From positions 12,751,969 through 12,815,968 of the forward strand of contig OX352762.1 in the NCBI GenBank assembly GCA_947095585.1: DNA of 64,000 bases, given 5' to 3'. Positions within the stretch are counted from its first letter, which is position 1, and every line of letters starts with the position of its first letter. The notes below the pieces were generated by a model that worked only from the letters and a program-made list of their open reading frames with translations, was not told the DNA's origin and did not search any database. Shown one piece after another: positions 1 to 9,689 of the stretch. Origin of the DNA: Nephrocerus scutellatus. Its lineage: Eukaryota; Arthropoda; Insecta; Diptera; Pipunculidae. The translations under genes were made by a program, and so were the position numbers.

Positions 1-269
1 TGAGCATTTGCTGGTGGTTCACAATTTTGTAAACATTCGTTTGAAATAGCTGCTGCATGTTATTGAATTTTCAACAAAACTCTGTATTTGCACTATGTCT
101 AGACGCCATTGAAATTGGAGATACAAATATAGATTATTAGAACATAAGATAATTAATTGAATTAAGCTCTGAATGCAAAAATGAACATTTTGGTGTTTGA
201 TCCTGGTACATCGCTAATTCTCGTAAATTCTCTAATCGGGGATAGACAATGTGCAAAGTTTGAATAAAA

Positions 270-390
270 TCGGGTAATTTTTTTAAAGAAATTGTTTGGG
301 AGCCCCCTATCACAATCAATCCAAAAGTTTTACAAAAACTGTTTCCAAAGGAGATACACATGTGTATAAAATTTAAAGAAAAGGGAGGAG
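270..390 (+). repeat. single monomer of the 120-bp repeat family
   Basis: This stretch resembles one unit of the tandem array at 57.5-58.3 kb. It has the T-rich run, the 'gggagccccc' block, 'ttacaaaaactg' and the marker 'gagatacacatgtgtataa' in the same order and on the same strand. The unit stands alone and is not known to code for anything. Resemblance was judged by eye. Confidence 0.7.
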
Positions 391-394
391 TTCG

Positions 395-800
395 TAGCCT
401 AACTCATGCAATTTTGGCATTGCGACTGCGGACTGGCGTTATCCTGGTAAAAAATAACTTTTTTCTTCGCCAAATGCGGCCGTTTTTGCTTTAAATCGGC
501 TTGGAATCGATCCAGAAACTCTGCGTTATATGCGTCGGTGATCGTTTTACCCTTTTCAAGGTAATCGATGTGAATAGCACCGGATAGCGCGGATACCAAG
601 AAACTGTCGCCATGACCTTGTTTGCCTTCTTCAGCTTTGATTCACCAGGAGAAGTCCATTGTTTTAACTGTTCCTTGGTTTTTTGTGTGTTGCGGTGAAT
701 ACAGGTTTCATCCACGGTTAGGAAACAGCGCCAAAACTCAGTCGAATTTTTCCCGATTTTTCTGGAACATCGCCAAACACACCTTTGAATTTGTATGGGA
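395..800 (-). pseudogene. mariner-family transposase remnant
   Basis: Two minus-strand frames together resemble the middle of a mariner transposase, the cut-and-paste enzyme of Tc1/mariner DNA transposons. The first (about 800 to 590) contains 'FLTVDETCIH', 'KEQLKQWTSPGES' and 'NKVMATVSW'. The second (about 590 to 400) contains 'IHIDYLEKGKTI' and 'VIFYQDNASP'. The first two catalytic aspartates, in VDET and YQDN, are visible. A frameshift lies near 590. The third catalytic aspartate and C-terminus are absent, as is the N-terminal helix-turn-helix region, and no terminal inverted repeats were found. It is an inactive internal fragment, flanked on both sides by pieces of the 120-bp repeat. Confidence 0.85.
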
Positions 801-980
801 GCCCCCCGACCCAGAGGCCCGAGTGGCCCCGAATTTTTATAGAAAGTGTTGTCACGGGAGATACACATGTGTGCAAAGTTTGAGTAAAATCGGGCTTTAG
901 GAAATGGGTTAATAATTGATAACAAGATTTTGTGTTTCCGCCAGCCAGCCAGCCAGCCATGGGTACGCGAAGTTAATATA
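785..980 (+). repeat. 120-bp family monomer plus its shared tail
   Basis: A monomer ('gggagccccccgacc', then 'gggagatacacatgtgtgc', then 'aaatcggg') is followed by a tail: 'gaaatgggttaataattgat', 'aacaagatt', and an ending near 'gcgaagttaatata'. The same tail is seen at about 35.6, 56.6 and 58.3 kb, always on the plus strand. A (CCAG)n microsatellite sits at 941-958 inside it. SINE copy 1 is inserted exactly at the tail's end. Confidence 0.75.
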
Positions 981-1272
981 ATAATAATAATAATAATATT
1001 CGGCGCGACAGACCGTTGTGGTCCAAGGCCTAGCCTCTCGTGTTGTGCGTGTATATTTTTTGGACACAAATGGAAGGGACCTACAATTTAAGGCCGGATC
1101 CGAACGGCGAATTGAGAAGCTTTCCGTGACAAGTTTATTACTCTCGGAACGTTTGTCACACATTTGCGAGAGGTGGGACACAGTGAAAAATACTTTTGGT
1201 GTTACTGTGATTCGAACCACGAACCACCTGCTCAATAGCCACTGAGCCACGGCGCCCATGAAAGTTAATATA
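970..1272 (-). mobile_element. tRNA-derived SINE, copy 1, with target-site duplication
   Basis: Read on the minus strand the element starts near 1257 with a tRNA-like head: 'GGCGCCGTGGCTCAGTGG' holds an RNA polymerase III A box, and about 30 bases on 'GTGGTTCGAATCAC' holds a B box. A body of about 200 bases follows ('CCACCTCTCGC', 'GGATCCGGCC'), then a (TTA)n-type tail at 981-1000. An 11-base direct repeat, 'aagttaatata', flanks the insert at 970-980 and 1262-1272, as expected for target-primed retroposition. Three related copies lie at 18.9, 35.9 and 39.1 kb, all on the minus strand. SINEs carry no protein gene and depend on a LINE for movement. Confidence 0.88.
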
Positions 1273-1589
1273 GAGATTGGAACGAGTGCGGTCTTAGTTG
1301 AATTCAGCCTGAGTCAACTTTTATTCCAATTAATTCTTTCGCTGACGAAAACCCTCTCAACTTGTGTTGTACACTTTTTGCACAACCATCTTCTTTGCAA
1401 GTGCATCGTATGGTAAAAACGTTAAATTTGGACTTTGACAGCATAAAATGGGGATACCACAATGGGCTAGAAAATCCTTCTTAAATGCAATTCAATATTC
1501 TGTTGTCTAAGCAAAATATAAACCTTCAACCCCCTTAACGATGCACATTGCATTTACTCGACAGAATTCCGATGTACGCCAATAAACGT

Positions 1590-1965
1590 TAATGTCGCGA
1601 AAACAATCAAATCGCTTGAACATCGTGGGAATGCTTCCTGCTTGTCCCTGTTTTATCGCTTTTTCCATACATTTGCATCCCGCCCATTCTCAAACTCATC
1701 CGTAATACCCGTGCCTCAACTCGAGCTCACGGGTCTACCATTAGGCCTATCTTTGGACGTACCAATCAATTCATAGATTCATTCTTTAGACGCACAATAA
1801 TTATGTGGAATGCATTGCCCGACTCTGTGTTTCCGCATTTGTATGATCTACAGTCATTCAAGACACATGTCTATAGTTATTTCACCGCTTCCTCTCCTCA
1901 ATTTTCGAACGCCGACGGTGTGCTAAGCATTATAAGGGTGCATACCCCTCATAAAAAAAACTTGC
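1590..1965 (+). pseudogene. CR1/Jockey-superfamily LINE, 3' end of ORF2 (family F)
   Basis: The conserved C-terminal end of a non-LTR retrotransposon ORF2 is readable across frameshifts. It runs 'IKSLEHR', 'SCLSLFYRF', 'IRNTRAST', 'RPIFGRT', 'MWNALPDSVFPHLYDLQ' and 'FKTHVYSY'. The 3' untranslated end 'agcattataagggtgca' follows. The same segment recurs at 2.3, 24.2, 47.9 and 58.9 kb, with a bare 3' end at 54.03 kb. The RT core is absent, so this is a 5'-truncated copy. Confidence 0.8.
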
Positions 1966-2274
1966 CGGGCAATTTCCATGTGAAAACATGGTGCGTAAAC
2001 TTGACTTCAAGAATAACTTTGAATTAAGATTAGTTCCAATGAGGAATTAACTTCATACCAAATTGATTGGTAAGCCATAAAGTTGTTTACATATGGATCA
2101 AAAAATGCCACTATAAGTATCGCGCTTACACTTTCCCTAGGGCGCAAGTAGGGAGAAGCACAATAGACTAGAGTTCCTCATAAATCAACAAAACCCTCAA
2201 CAGAATACTGGGTTGCTAGTGTCTGAATTTGTTGTGCTCTCACATTTTTTTACAATTTGCGCACGCGTAAATGG

Positions 2275-2480
2275 TTTCGCACCCTTATAATGCTCGGCTA
2301 TATGCTTGGAACAGCGTGGGCATTAAGGTAAAGGACAGACAAGAGAAGATGTCTGTGAGTTTGTGCCCTGAATGCAGGTGGATCACAGCGAAGTGGAAAA
2401 ATATAGCATACGAGATGTCTTGGATTAACGTGAACACCGCCAACTGAGGGCATGATTCAACGGTCCTCTTCGGACGCGGA
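2275..2480 (-). pseudogene. CR1/Jockey-superfamily LINE 3' fragment (family F)
   Basis: On the minus strand the DNA matches family F copies around 'FKTQAHRHL' at nucleotide level (atccacctgcattcaggg, cacaaactcacagacatc). It ends with the same 'agcattataagggtgc' terminus. The reading frame is destroyed. Just to the left, 2080-2160 contains a 'TYGSK'-like remnant reminiscent of a LINE RNase H start, too weak to annotate separately. Confidence 0.6.
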
Positions 2481-2519
2481 TTAGTTATATGACAATCAAC
2501 GTCCATCTAGGAAGATGTG

Positions 2520-3215
2520 CCAGTATTAACTCAATGGTTAGAGCAGCACCGATCTTAAATCCCTCCCGATCTTTGGTTTACGACAATCAGTTGAGATATG
2601 CAACTTTACAGAGAACGCACTGTTAACATAAGGTCAGGCTCTGATGTACCAACGATTTGGTAACACCGGGCCTTCAGCTGATGTTACCATGCTAGCGCTC
2701 GACCCGCTGGGTAGTGAACAACCAGCCACTACGTAGGTCAAGCCCAGAATTAAACTGGGTCCTTAACCAAAAGTTGGCCTAGACTCAGCCAACCTCCAAG
2801 GAGATCAACCTCATCTGTGGGTTAGAGCCAACTCCCGTAGTACCTACCAACGCGATTTTGGTGAGATCTGACATTAAGGGATGTCAGTTCGTTCAGTATG
2901 AATGCCTGGGCGTAGGTACTCTACAGCCTTGGCAGCACATCTTCCGGAACCTCGAACTCAATCATTTGTGACTAGGATACCGTGCTTTCCTAGACCGCCC
3001 AGGATAGAAACTATCCCAGGCACATCTTTTACCTGTGTACGAATAGGCCACTGAATACGAAGACAGTCCCCTGCTAGGCAGTAGCCCATTCAGGGTTGCA
3101 AAGTACGAAAACATTGTCCATAAAGAGCATACTCAAAGTACCCGCGGCCCTCATTATTATTCCGTGGTAAAGCCCCGCACCATATCCAGATAAGATTTTA
3201 TGATGCAGTTTGACT
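2520..3215. other. GC-richer non-coding block of unknown identity
   Basis: About 700 bases are visibly richer in G and C than the surroundings and contain no useful reading frame. Short self-complementary stretches occur, for example near 2660-2690 (ggtaac ... gttacc) and 3000-3020 (cctaggata ... tatccc-like). It could be a LINE 5' untranslated region or another retroposed RNA. No match is recognised. Confidence 0.4.
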
Positions 3216-5160
3216 TCATTACCGATAAATTATATCACTCGCTTTTGTATTCTATCCTACCACACTATTGAAAAAATCATAAATGGAGGACATCTCATAA
3301 ATGTACGTTGGATGACGTACGATAGAGTGGAGGGTCTAGCTGCAAATTATATAGAAGTCGTGTAGGCGACTTTATTGCACTGGTATAATATATAGAATAT
3401 AACAACGCAGTGCAAATAAATGGCAAAGTTTTATGTGCCTACGTAAGCGGTAAGCCAGCGTTTGTAGCAATTAATGGGCATTTAAATTAATTATACAAAT
3501 ACATATCCGGAATTATAGCATAATATAATGTGGGCTAATTAAAGGAAAGTCTACTGATGGGAAATTTGTCCTTAGGGTCCATATTTTCAGAATATTGACT
3601 CATAAATGAAAACGACAATGTCGTAGCCGAAGAGAAGTCATTAGGCTTCCTTAAGGAATAAAGATTTATGCCTTTTCGTCATCATTTCAAAACTTTATTA
3701 TCCAAACCTATCACAACCCTTAAGCGCCACTGAGAGGGACAAGGGTCGTAAACAAATGCCATGGTCTTATAGTTATATTAAGCGCCAAAAAATACTTGAT
3801 TGTGTACGAAAAACAAAAATAAAATGTTTATTTTTGCTTCGATTAAAATGCGAAGGATTGTTGTTCTGAGCATGTATGTGTGCTTGTGTTTGTGTAAGTG
3901 ATAAAAATGTTTTCATTTCTTTTCAACTCTATCACGGACATTATTTGTTTTTGTTTATTGGTTCTTGGTGTTCCCCATAGTCTCACTTAAGGGAATTCCC
4001 TATACATACCCGTACGTTTGTTGGTTAACCTTTTTTTTTTTTAAATGTCATCGTAATAAATGATATTAATAAATTCCAGTAAATTGAATGCTTCATAGCA
4101 CAGACAATGTGGATTGTTATTATTTTACGTTGCAGAGTAATATCAGAAAAAAAAAATGGATCACAGTGTGAACTCTTTGAAATACACAATGGAATCATTG
4201 AATTATCGCGCATCATTTGCAGATAACCAGAGAGGATAATCGAATGGATTATTATGTGTATCTCACGCGAAAGCGATTTATTTTTATTATTCGCCATCGT
4301 TAATGAATGACCTTGTGTTGTTCGATTTATTTGTGGCAATTTCGCTGGCTGCCATTAACTTCTATTGCTTGGGCGGTCTTTGATGTTTGTTTTATATTTT
4401 TAAATGTTTGCAGTAATAAACATAGGAGTACATATATACGGTGTTAAATATACGAGTACAGTTGACGGAAATATATACATATATGTGCACTGTTTGTTGG
4501 ATACATATTTAGAACCAATAAAGAGAACGACAGATACAACGATTCGCTGACAAATCTAAACATCTTGCTTGATGATCTTTGTGTTAAGATTATATTTAAT
4601 TGAAAAGTCTAAGAAACGTTTTCTGATCAAAAGAAATTTCGTCCCTGCTCTTAACAGCCAGTGCCAAAAATTTTATACAAAATATACTTTTTTCTTTTTT
4701 AAATACACCGGCCATTATTCTTGGATTTTTCCCTATGAAACTAATAAGAAGTGTGCAGGACTTTTAAAGCAAAAATATATAAATATTTATAATCCTTATA
4801 ACTCTTGTTGTTGTGCATTAATATATTACAAGTGTGGCTGCCGACCGGTATAGGAATACACTGGTCACTAGTTTGTATTATTCGATTTAGTGTTAATTGT
4901 TTTACAACTAATTAAAAGCAATTATTAAAAAGTTTTGATCCCATTAAGGTTCGAGTCTGTGTTAAAAGATCTCATTATGGTTTGTGTCTGTGTGTTGGTT
5001 TGTATCCCCGTTTATAGATCTTCATATGGTTTGTGTCTTTGCTGAATGCATCAGTATAGAAGCACTAAGTGCGTGCGGAATTATGAGTGAAGGAGACAGC
5101 CAATTAGTAAATAGAGGATATACATATATATACGGCCCCTAGCTCGTAATATTTAATTTA
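3216..5160. other. AT-rich stretch without recognised features
   Basis: Only short open frames without recognisable domains occur here. There is a poly-T run near 4030-4043 and scattered simple A/T runs. I see no gene, RNA gene or transposon in it. Confidence 0.5.
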
Positions 5161-5164
5161 ATGT

Positions 5165-5475
5165 CAATTACCCTCAAAATCACTTGAAGCGTGCGTCAAT
5201 TAACCAAAAAAAAACCTCCTACCATATAAGACTACATCTTTGTCTTATCAACCCCAAGACTCCATCAAGACCCTCCAAATCCCTTAAAACGTGCCCTACA
5301 TAATAAAAAAAAACACCATACAACCGCACAGCCCGTCGACCAACTACTATATTACCAATGCTATTCATCTCAGCCACTCCGAAAACTATGGATTCGACAA
5401 AAATATCAATATCGACCCCAATACAAAAAAACCCAAAGACCCTCCAAATACCTTGAAGCGTGAACTTATTTTTAA
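5165..5475 (+). repeat. three spaced copies of a ~30-base motif
   Basis: The motif 'accctccaaatcccttgaag' plus 'cgtgc' appears with variations at about 5168-5195, 5270-5300 and 5437-5465. The spacer sequence is A- and C-rich. The motif resembles the 11-bp arrays in composition (ccctc, caagac). It contains no coding sequence. Confidence 0.5.
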
Positions 5476-5604
5476 AAAAAAGTGTGTGTAACCTATACGT
5501 ACGGTGTAAGTGAAACTTATTGGTGTTGTGGTGCAACATCAACATGTCAGGAGACCCATAAAAGAACAAAAGTACCTCAAAACCTCCAACACAATCATTA
5601 AAAG

Positions 5605-5885
5605 ACCCCAAGCTGTTTACATATGGATCAAATATAGCAGCAGACACTGGTGCGGTATAGTACATTGGCTAACAACCAAGTGCTCCGAATCAATGGGACA
5701 CTATCCGTTCTTATTAGAAGAAGAGATGCATGCATGAAAGCTTATGCTCACTTCAACCTAGAAAATAAGTACATGAGACAGAGTATAGCCATTTTGTTGG
5801 ACAGCCAAGCAACAATTACCGCTCTGGATGCGCTGATTGGAAGCAACATCTGTAGCCATACGATTGCAAAATCTTCCCTCCCTAT
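5605..5885 (+). pseudogene. LOA-type LINE RNase H fragment
   Basis: The fragment reads 'LFTYGSNIAADTGAV', then after frame disruption 'FNLENKYMRQSIAILLDSQATITALDALI'. This matches the RNase H domain of LOA/I-type LINEs, where the enzyme removes RNA from the RNA:DNA hybrid. The usual 'TDGS' start has become 'TYGS', losing the first catalytic aspartate, while the 'LLDSQA' aspartate remains. It is an isolated inactive fragment beside an 11-bp array. Confidence 0.7.
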
Positions 5886-5944
5886 GGTAGACAAAGGAAA
5901 TGTTTGCAAACAACAAACTAAAGAGGACTCGAAATTAGAACATG

Positions 5945-6230
5945 GAATGTAAGACCCCAAAAAGTTCCTCAAAAGACACCTAAAAGACCCACAAACGACT
6001 CTCCAAAAGATCACCAAAAGACTTTCAAATGACTCTTCAAAAAACTCCCAAAAATACCCCCAAAAGACGCTTAATAAAACCCTAAAAGACTCTTTAAAGA
6101 CCCTCAAAAGACCCATAAAATACCCTCAAAAGCTTTTCAAAAGACCCCAAAGGACCCCCAAAAAGACTCTCAAAAGACTCCTCAAAAGACCCACAAAAGA
6201 CTCTCAAAAGACCCCTAAAAGACAACCAAA
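5945..6230 (+). repeat. 11-bp minisatellite array, CAAAAGACCCC type
   Basis: This is a degenerate tandem array with an approximate unit CAAAAGACCCC: a C-run, then A4, then GAC. The same dialect occurs at 41.04-41.45 kb (same strand) and 58.5-58.9 kb (opposite strand). It runs directly into the 118-bp repeats. Open frames across it are artefacts of composition. Confidence 0.8.
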
Positions 6231-6234
6231 ATGG

Positions 6235-6685
6235 CATACGGAATTTCATACAAATCGGTCGAGAAATGGCATAGTTTTCAAAATTCCAGACCTTAATGAC
6301 CATATCACAGAATTTCCATAGGAACAGGTCTTATAGTCGCATCTTTGTCATACATACCGAATATCATACCAATCGGTTGGGATGTGGCTAAGTTCACAAA
6401 ATTCCAGATCCTAATGACCATATCCCAGAATTTCGTTCGGAACAAATTTTATAGTCGCATCTTTGTCATACATACCGAATTTCATACAAATCGGTTGAAA
6501 AGTTGCTTAGCTCTCAAAATTCCAGACCAAAATAGCCATATCCCAAAATTTCCATAGAAACAAATAGTCGAATCTTTATCCTACATACCAAATTTCATAC
6601 AAATCGGTTAAGAAGTGGCTTAGTTCCCGAAATTCCATTCCATCTCCGTATCCCAGAATTTCTATAGGAACAAGTCTTATAGCCA
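6235..6685 (+). repeat. 118-bp tandem repeat, about four units
   Basis: The marker 'gaatttcatacaaatcgg' recurs at about 6241, 6359, 6477 and 6590, giving periods of 118, 118 and 113. Each unit also has 'aaattccaga', 'atatcccagaatttc' and 'agtcgcatctttgtcatac'. Three units of the same family lie in the opposite orientation at 21.2-21.5 kb. Confidence 0.88.
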
Positions 6686-6714
6686 GATAAGCGCTGTCAA
6701 TAACTCATTTTAAT

Positions 6715-7440
6715 GAGGGATTTTAATGTCAAGAAAGGCAACAACAAAACAGCTTTCAATCATCTAATGGGATATCATGGCCTCAGAGAGCGCAAACATA
6801 TTGTGAAATTCTGCAATTTCAATCGTCTTGTGATTTAAGGTATACTTTGTTTGAGCTTAAGGACTGCGATAATACTTTTTGACTGATACACAACGAATAT
6901 CTAACCAGATTGACCATCAAACAGCTAGCGCATTAGATGTCGTTTGGATGTCGTTAATAAACGTAGAGATGACATCTGATTGGCACGTTATCATCTCCTT
7001 ATGTTAGCTTACATTCACCCTGCGTCAACACAAAATAAAAGAACGAACGTGTTTCGCAGTCCGGTAGACTGTGATAACCCTTAGTGTTCTAAAAACTAGA
7101 GTTGATCTCGCCGATGGAACCGAAACGATCAGCTTTTTAAAGTAACCAAGCATGGAAGAGCGTGTCATACTCAAAGCTCAAATCTAAGCCGTCTTAGCAG
7201 TCGATAAAGATGAGCTAGAAGCCCACTACCACATGTAGAGATACGGATGTCAGCGTAGCGTAAGATGTGACAAACGCACCGCATCAACGTATTAGCATAA
7301 CGAGCATAAGAAGCAGCAAAAAGATGCGAGAATGTGGTCATTTATAGGATCACAAAGGAGCTGATTGATAATCAGTGTTCCAAATTACAACCCGTGAGAA
7401 GTTTAGTTCGGGAGGGTGGGAGTGATTATTTTGCCTCGGT
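6715..7440 (+). pseudogene. RTE-like LINE, endonuclease and linker remnant
   Basis: A broken frame resembles the APE-type endonuclease that nicks the target for RTE-group LINEs: 'RDFNVKKGNNKTAFNHLMGYHGL', then 'KFCNFNRLVI', then an 'H-x-x-ALDVVW ... TSDWHVIISL' segment where the family has its catalytic SDH. Downstream, 'DGTETISFL', 'DKDELEAHYHM' and 'RSVRCDKRT' fit the linker before the RT. There are many stops and frameshifts. The RT does not continue in this family. Confidence 0.65.
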
Positions 7441-7479
7441 TTTCACCGGGCTTGATGATAGTATAGCTGATGGGCCCCT

Positions 7480-7720
7480 ATCATTACGCTTTTAGACAAA
7501 GAAAGCTCAAAACCAGCAAAATATTCACCCTGCAGCAAATGCTGGAGAACCCCAAGAACTGCAGATCAATACTCACCACGTCTTAATCGCCAGATATGAG
7601 AGCATTTAAAGAGACGAGCCATACAAAGCCATATCTAGTTTTGGCATCCCTGGCAAACTCGTTCGACTGTGTAGAATGACGATGACGTCAAGGTCTAGAT
7701 CTAGAACAACATGTATGAAC
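7480..7720 (+). pseudogene. LINE RT fragment, 'GLRQGDGL' group
   Basis: Around 7590-7690 the translation 'YESI', 'RDEPYKAISSFGIPGKLVRLCRMTMTS' matches the segment before the LRQGDG motif in a LINE group also present at 37-39.1 kb and 47.3-47.8 kb. The catalytic core is lost. Confidence 0.6.
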
Positions 7721-8440
7721 CCTTTTATTATTATGTATAAAAATGATTTTGTGTATATATGTAATCGATTAACTCCTAAAACACTGGACGTATTTCACAC
7801 CATATGTTCGTTTGTTGCTCCGAGAAGTTCATGTTTTTTCGACTGTGTAGGTTGACTATGGATAATTCTCACTTCTCCGTCAAGGTCTAGAACAACCTGT
7901 ACGAACCCTTTTATCTTTATATATAAAAAAATTTTGCTTTTCATATTTATGTAATCAATTAACTCCTAAACGACTGGATCGAAGTGATATTCACAACATA
8001 TGTTCGCGTGTTGCTCCAAGAAGGTGATGTTTTTTGGACCCGGTATTATTGTTACAGCATCACGTATAAAACACCAACCAAATGTGTCTATTAAAGCCAT
8101 AGTCACACAGTAAGTTCGATTGGTGCTTCCGAATGTTTATTTATTTTTTTTAGCCCAGTAGGAGACGCTATAATCAAGATATTTTTAAAAATGTCATATA
8201 TATCTAAACTCATCACGTCTAAACCACTGGACGTATCTCAACCATATTTACACCATAAGTTCGTTTGGTGCCCCAATAAGTTTATCTGAGCCGAGATATT
8301 TACGAAAATGTGTATTTATGTTTGTCTGTAACGAGTTTAAGTCTCGGCATTTGGTGGGTCTTGAGTGGGTTCTGGTGGGGTTTTTTGTGGAGTGGGGTGG
8401 GTCAGCGGATCCCGAGTAACACCGGGGTTATCAGCTAGTA
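7663..8440 (+). repeat. ~190-bp direct repeats ending in a CCGGGGTTATC-type terminus
   Basis: Two near-complete units start at 7663 and 7839 ('cgactgtgtag'). Internal markers 'tagaacaac' (7702, 7888) and 'catatgttcg' (7801, 7998) give periods of 186-197. Partial units follow around 8110 and 8250. The block ends with 'ggtgggtcttgag', 'tggtggggttttttgtg' and 'aacaccggggttatcagcta'. A related end lies at 45.2-45.43 kb and a partial one at 57.3-57.5 kb. There is no coding sequence. Confidence 0.7.
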
Positions 8441-8499
8441 TATATATAAGAAGATTTAAGCAAGATAACGTATTGGTCAGAATGCTACAAAAGGGAGCT

Positions 8500-8950
8500 A
8501 TTGAGTAGGGACTCTACCTAGATACTACTATAACATCCAATTATGTCAATAACTGTTACTTTAGGCTAAGAAGGCAATTAAATAAAGTAAAGCTCTCTAT
8601 AGCGGACCACTTAGAAGACCTTGTATAAGATTATATATAATTATTCTTGAACTTTGGTGCTGAAGACTGATTTCTATCGAAGGCAAATGGAGCGATACTT
8701 GGTCGTGTCAACCGAAAAAATGTCTTTGAACGGCCTGATTTGCGTTGACTTTGGGGAAGAAGATTCAATGACTAAATATTCAGCTGTGCAGTGACATTGA
8801 TACAGTCAAGAAAATACGCATAGGTCGTTTGAGATGAGAGTTAAGAGAATAAACATCAATGCTCCGTCCTGCAAAGACTTCGAACACAACCCAGACTAAT
8901 CTGCGAAGGAAAGGTGGTCACAATTGGAGGCAGTTAGCAAATTATAATTA
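8500..8950 (+). pseudogene. LINE ORF2 C-terminal remnant, 'GLRQGDGL' group
   Basis: Readable pieces are 'NNCYFRLRRQLNK', 'LCSDIDTVKKIRIGRLR' and, near the end, 'KGGHNWRQLA'. They occur in the order expected for the post-RT region of this LINE group (compare 38.6-39.1 kb). Frameshifts separate them. Confidence 0.55.
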
Positions 8951-9680
8951 ACATAATTAAGAAATGTAGTTTCTATTTTTAGCTTTATCAATATTTTATT
9001 ATGATAATGATAATATTTTTAAAATAAGTCTCCAAATACGAAAACAATTACAATTAAAAGATTGATATCCTCTAAAGGATTAACGGTTCTAACTTTGCCT
9101 TCATTTGAAGCAAGAAATAAACTGTCATAGCCATAAAACTGTTACCTATTTATAACTTTCAGCGTCTGTCATACGAGGAGCTTGTATGGATTACAATAAT
9201 TAACGTAACGATGTTAATTAAAACTTTCCTAATGGTGAAAAAGTACACTGAAGTGAAACTTGTTCTGTTTGTAGTTTGTAGGTGTAGTGATAAAAGTTCT
9301 ATAATATAATTAATTAATAATAGCACCACCGCCAGATGCTACTACATTATTTGATGCTCATGTGGGCATCAAACCATTCAGCAAACAGGAAACTTTTGGC
9401 CTAACCCGCACACTAAGTACATAAAACTATACGTGTCACACAAAAGTGTATCACACTTTTCTTGTTACCCTTAATATGGGTATCAGCGTTGGGTATTGTA
9501 ACTTTGTTGTTAGTTCGGATGAAGAAAAAAAAATATATTTTTTTTACTGAAAGATCCGTCTATAGTAGATTTGAAGATTTTATTACCTGTAATTATAAGG
9601 CTTTCGTTAAAGCGAATGTAGTCAAATAAATTTTGATTTAATCTTCTGGCCACTAAAAATGTAAGGATTTTATTTCCTGA
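8951..9680. other. AT-rich spacer
   Basis: No gene or recognised repeat is seen in this stretch. It borders the truncated 5' end of the LOA-type LINE that begins at about 9690. Confidence 0.5.
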
Positions 9681-9689
9681 ATTGTATAT

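Noticed and set aside
491..1069. 192-codon minus-strand open frame as one gene
   Set aside because: It is a chance read-through from the SINE tail and 120-bp repeat into mariner sequence; only the mariner part is meaningful.
1200..1260. tRNA gene
   Set aside because: The A and B boxes belong to a SINE head; there is no acceptor-stem pairing and the same head recurs in three other copies with identical non-tRNA bodies.
2521..2600. tRNA-like A box ('ctcaatggttagagcagc')
   Set aside because: No acceptable B box or cloverleaf follows ('ggtttacgac' is too diverged). It is mentioned only as part of the GC-richer block.
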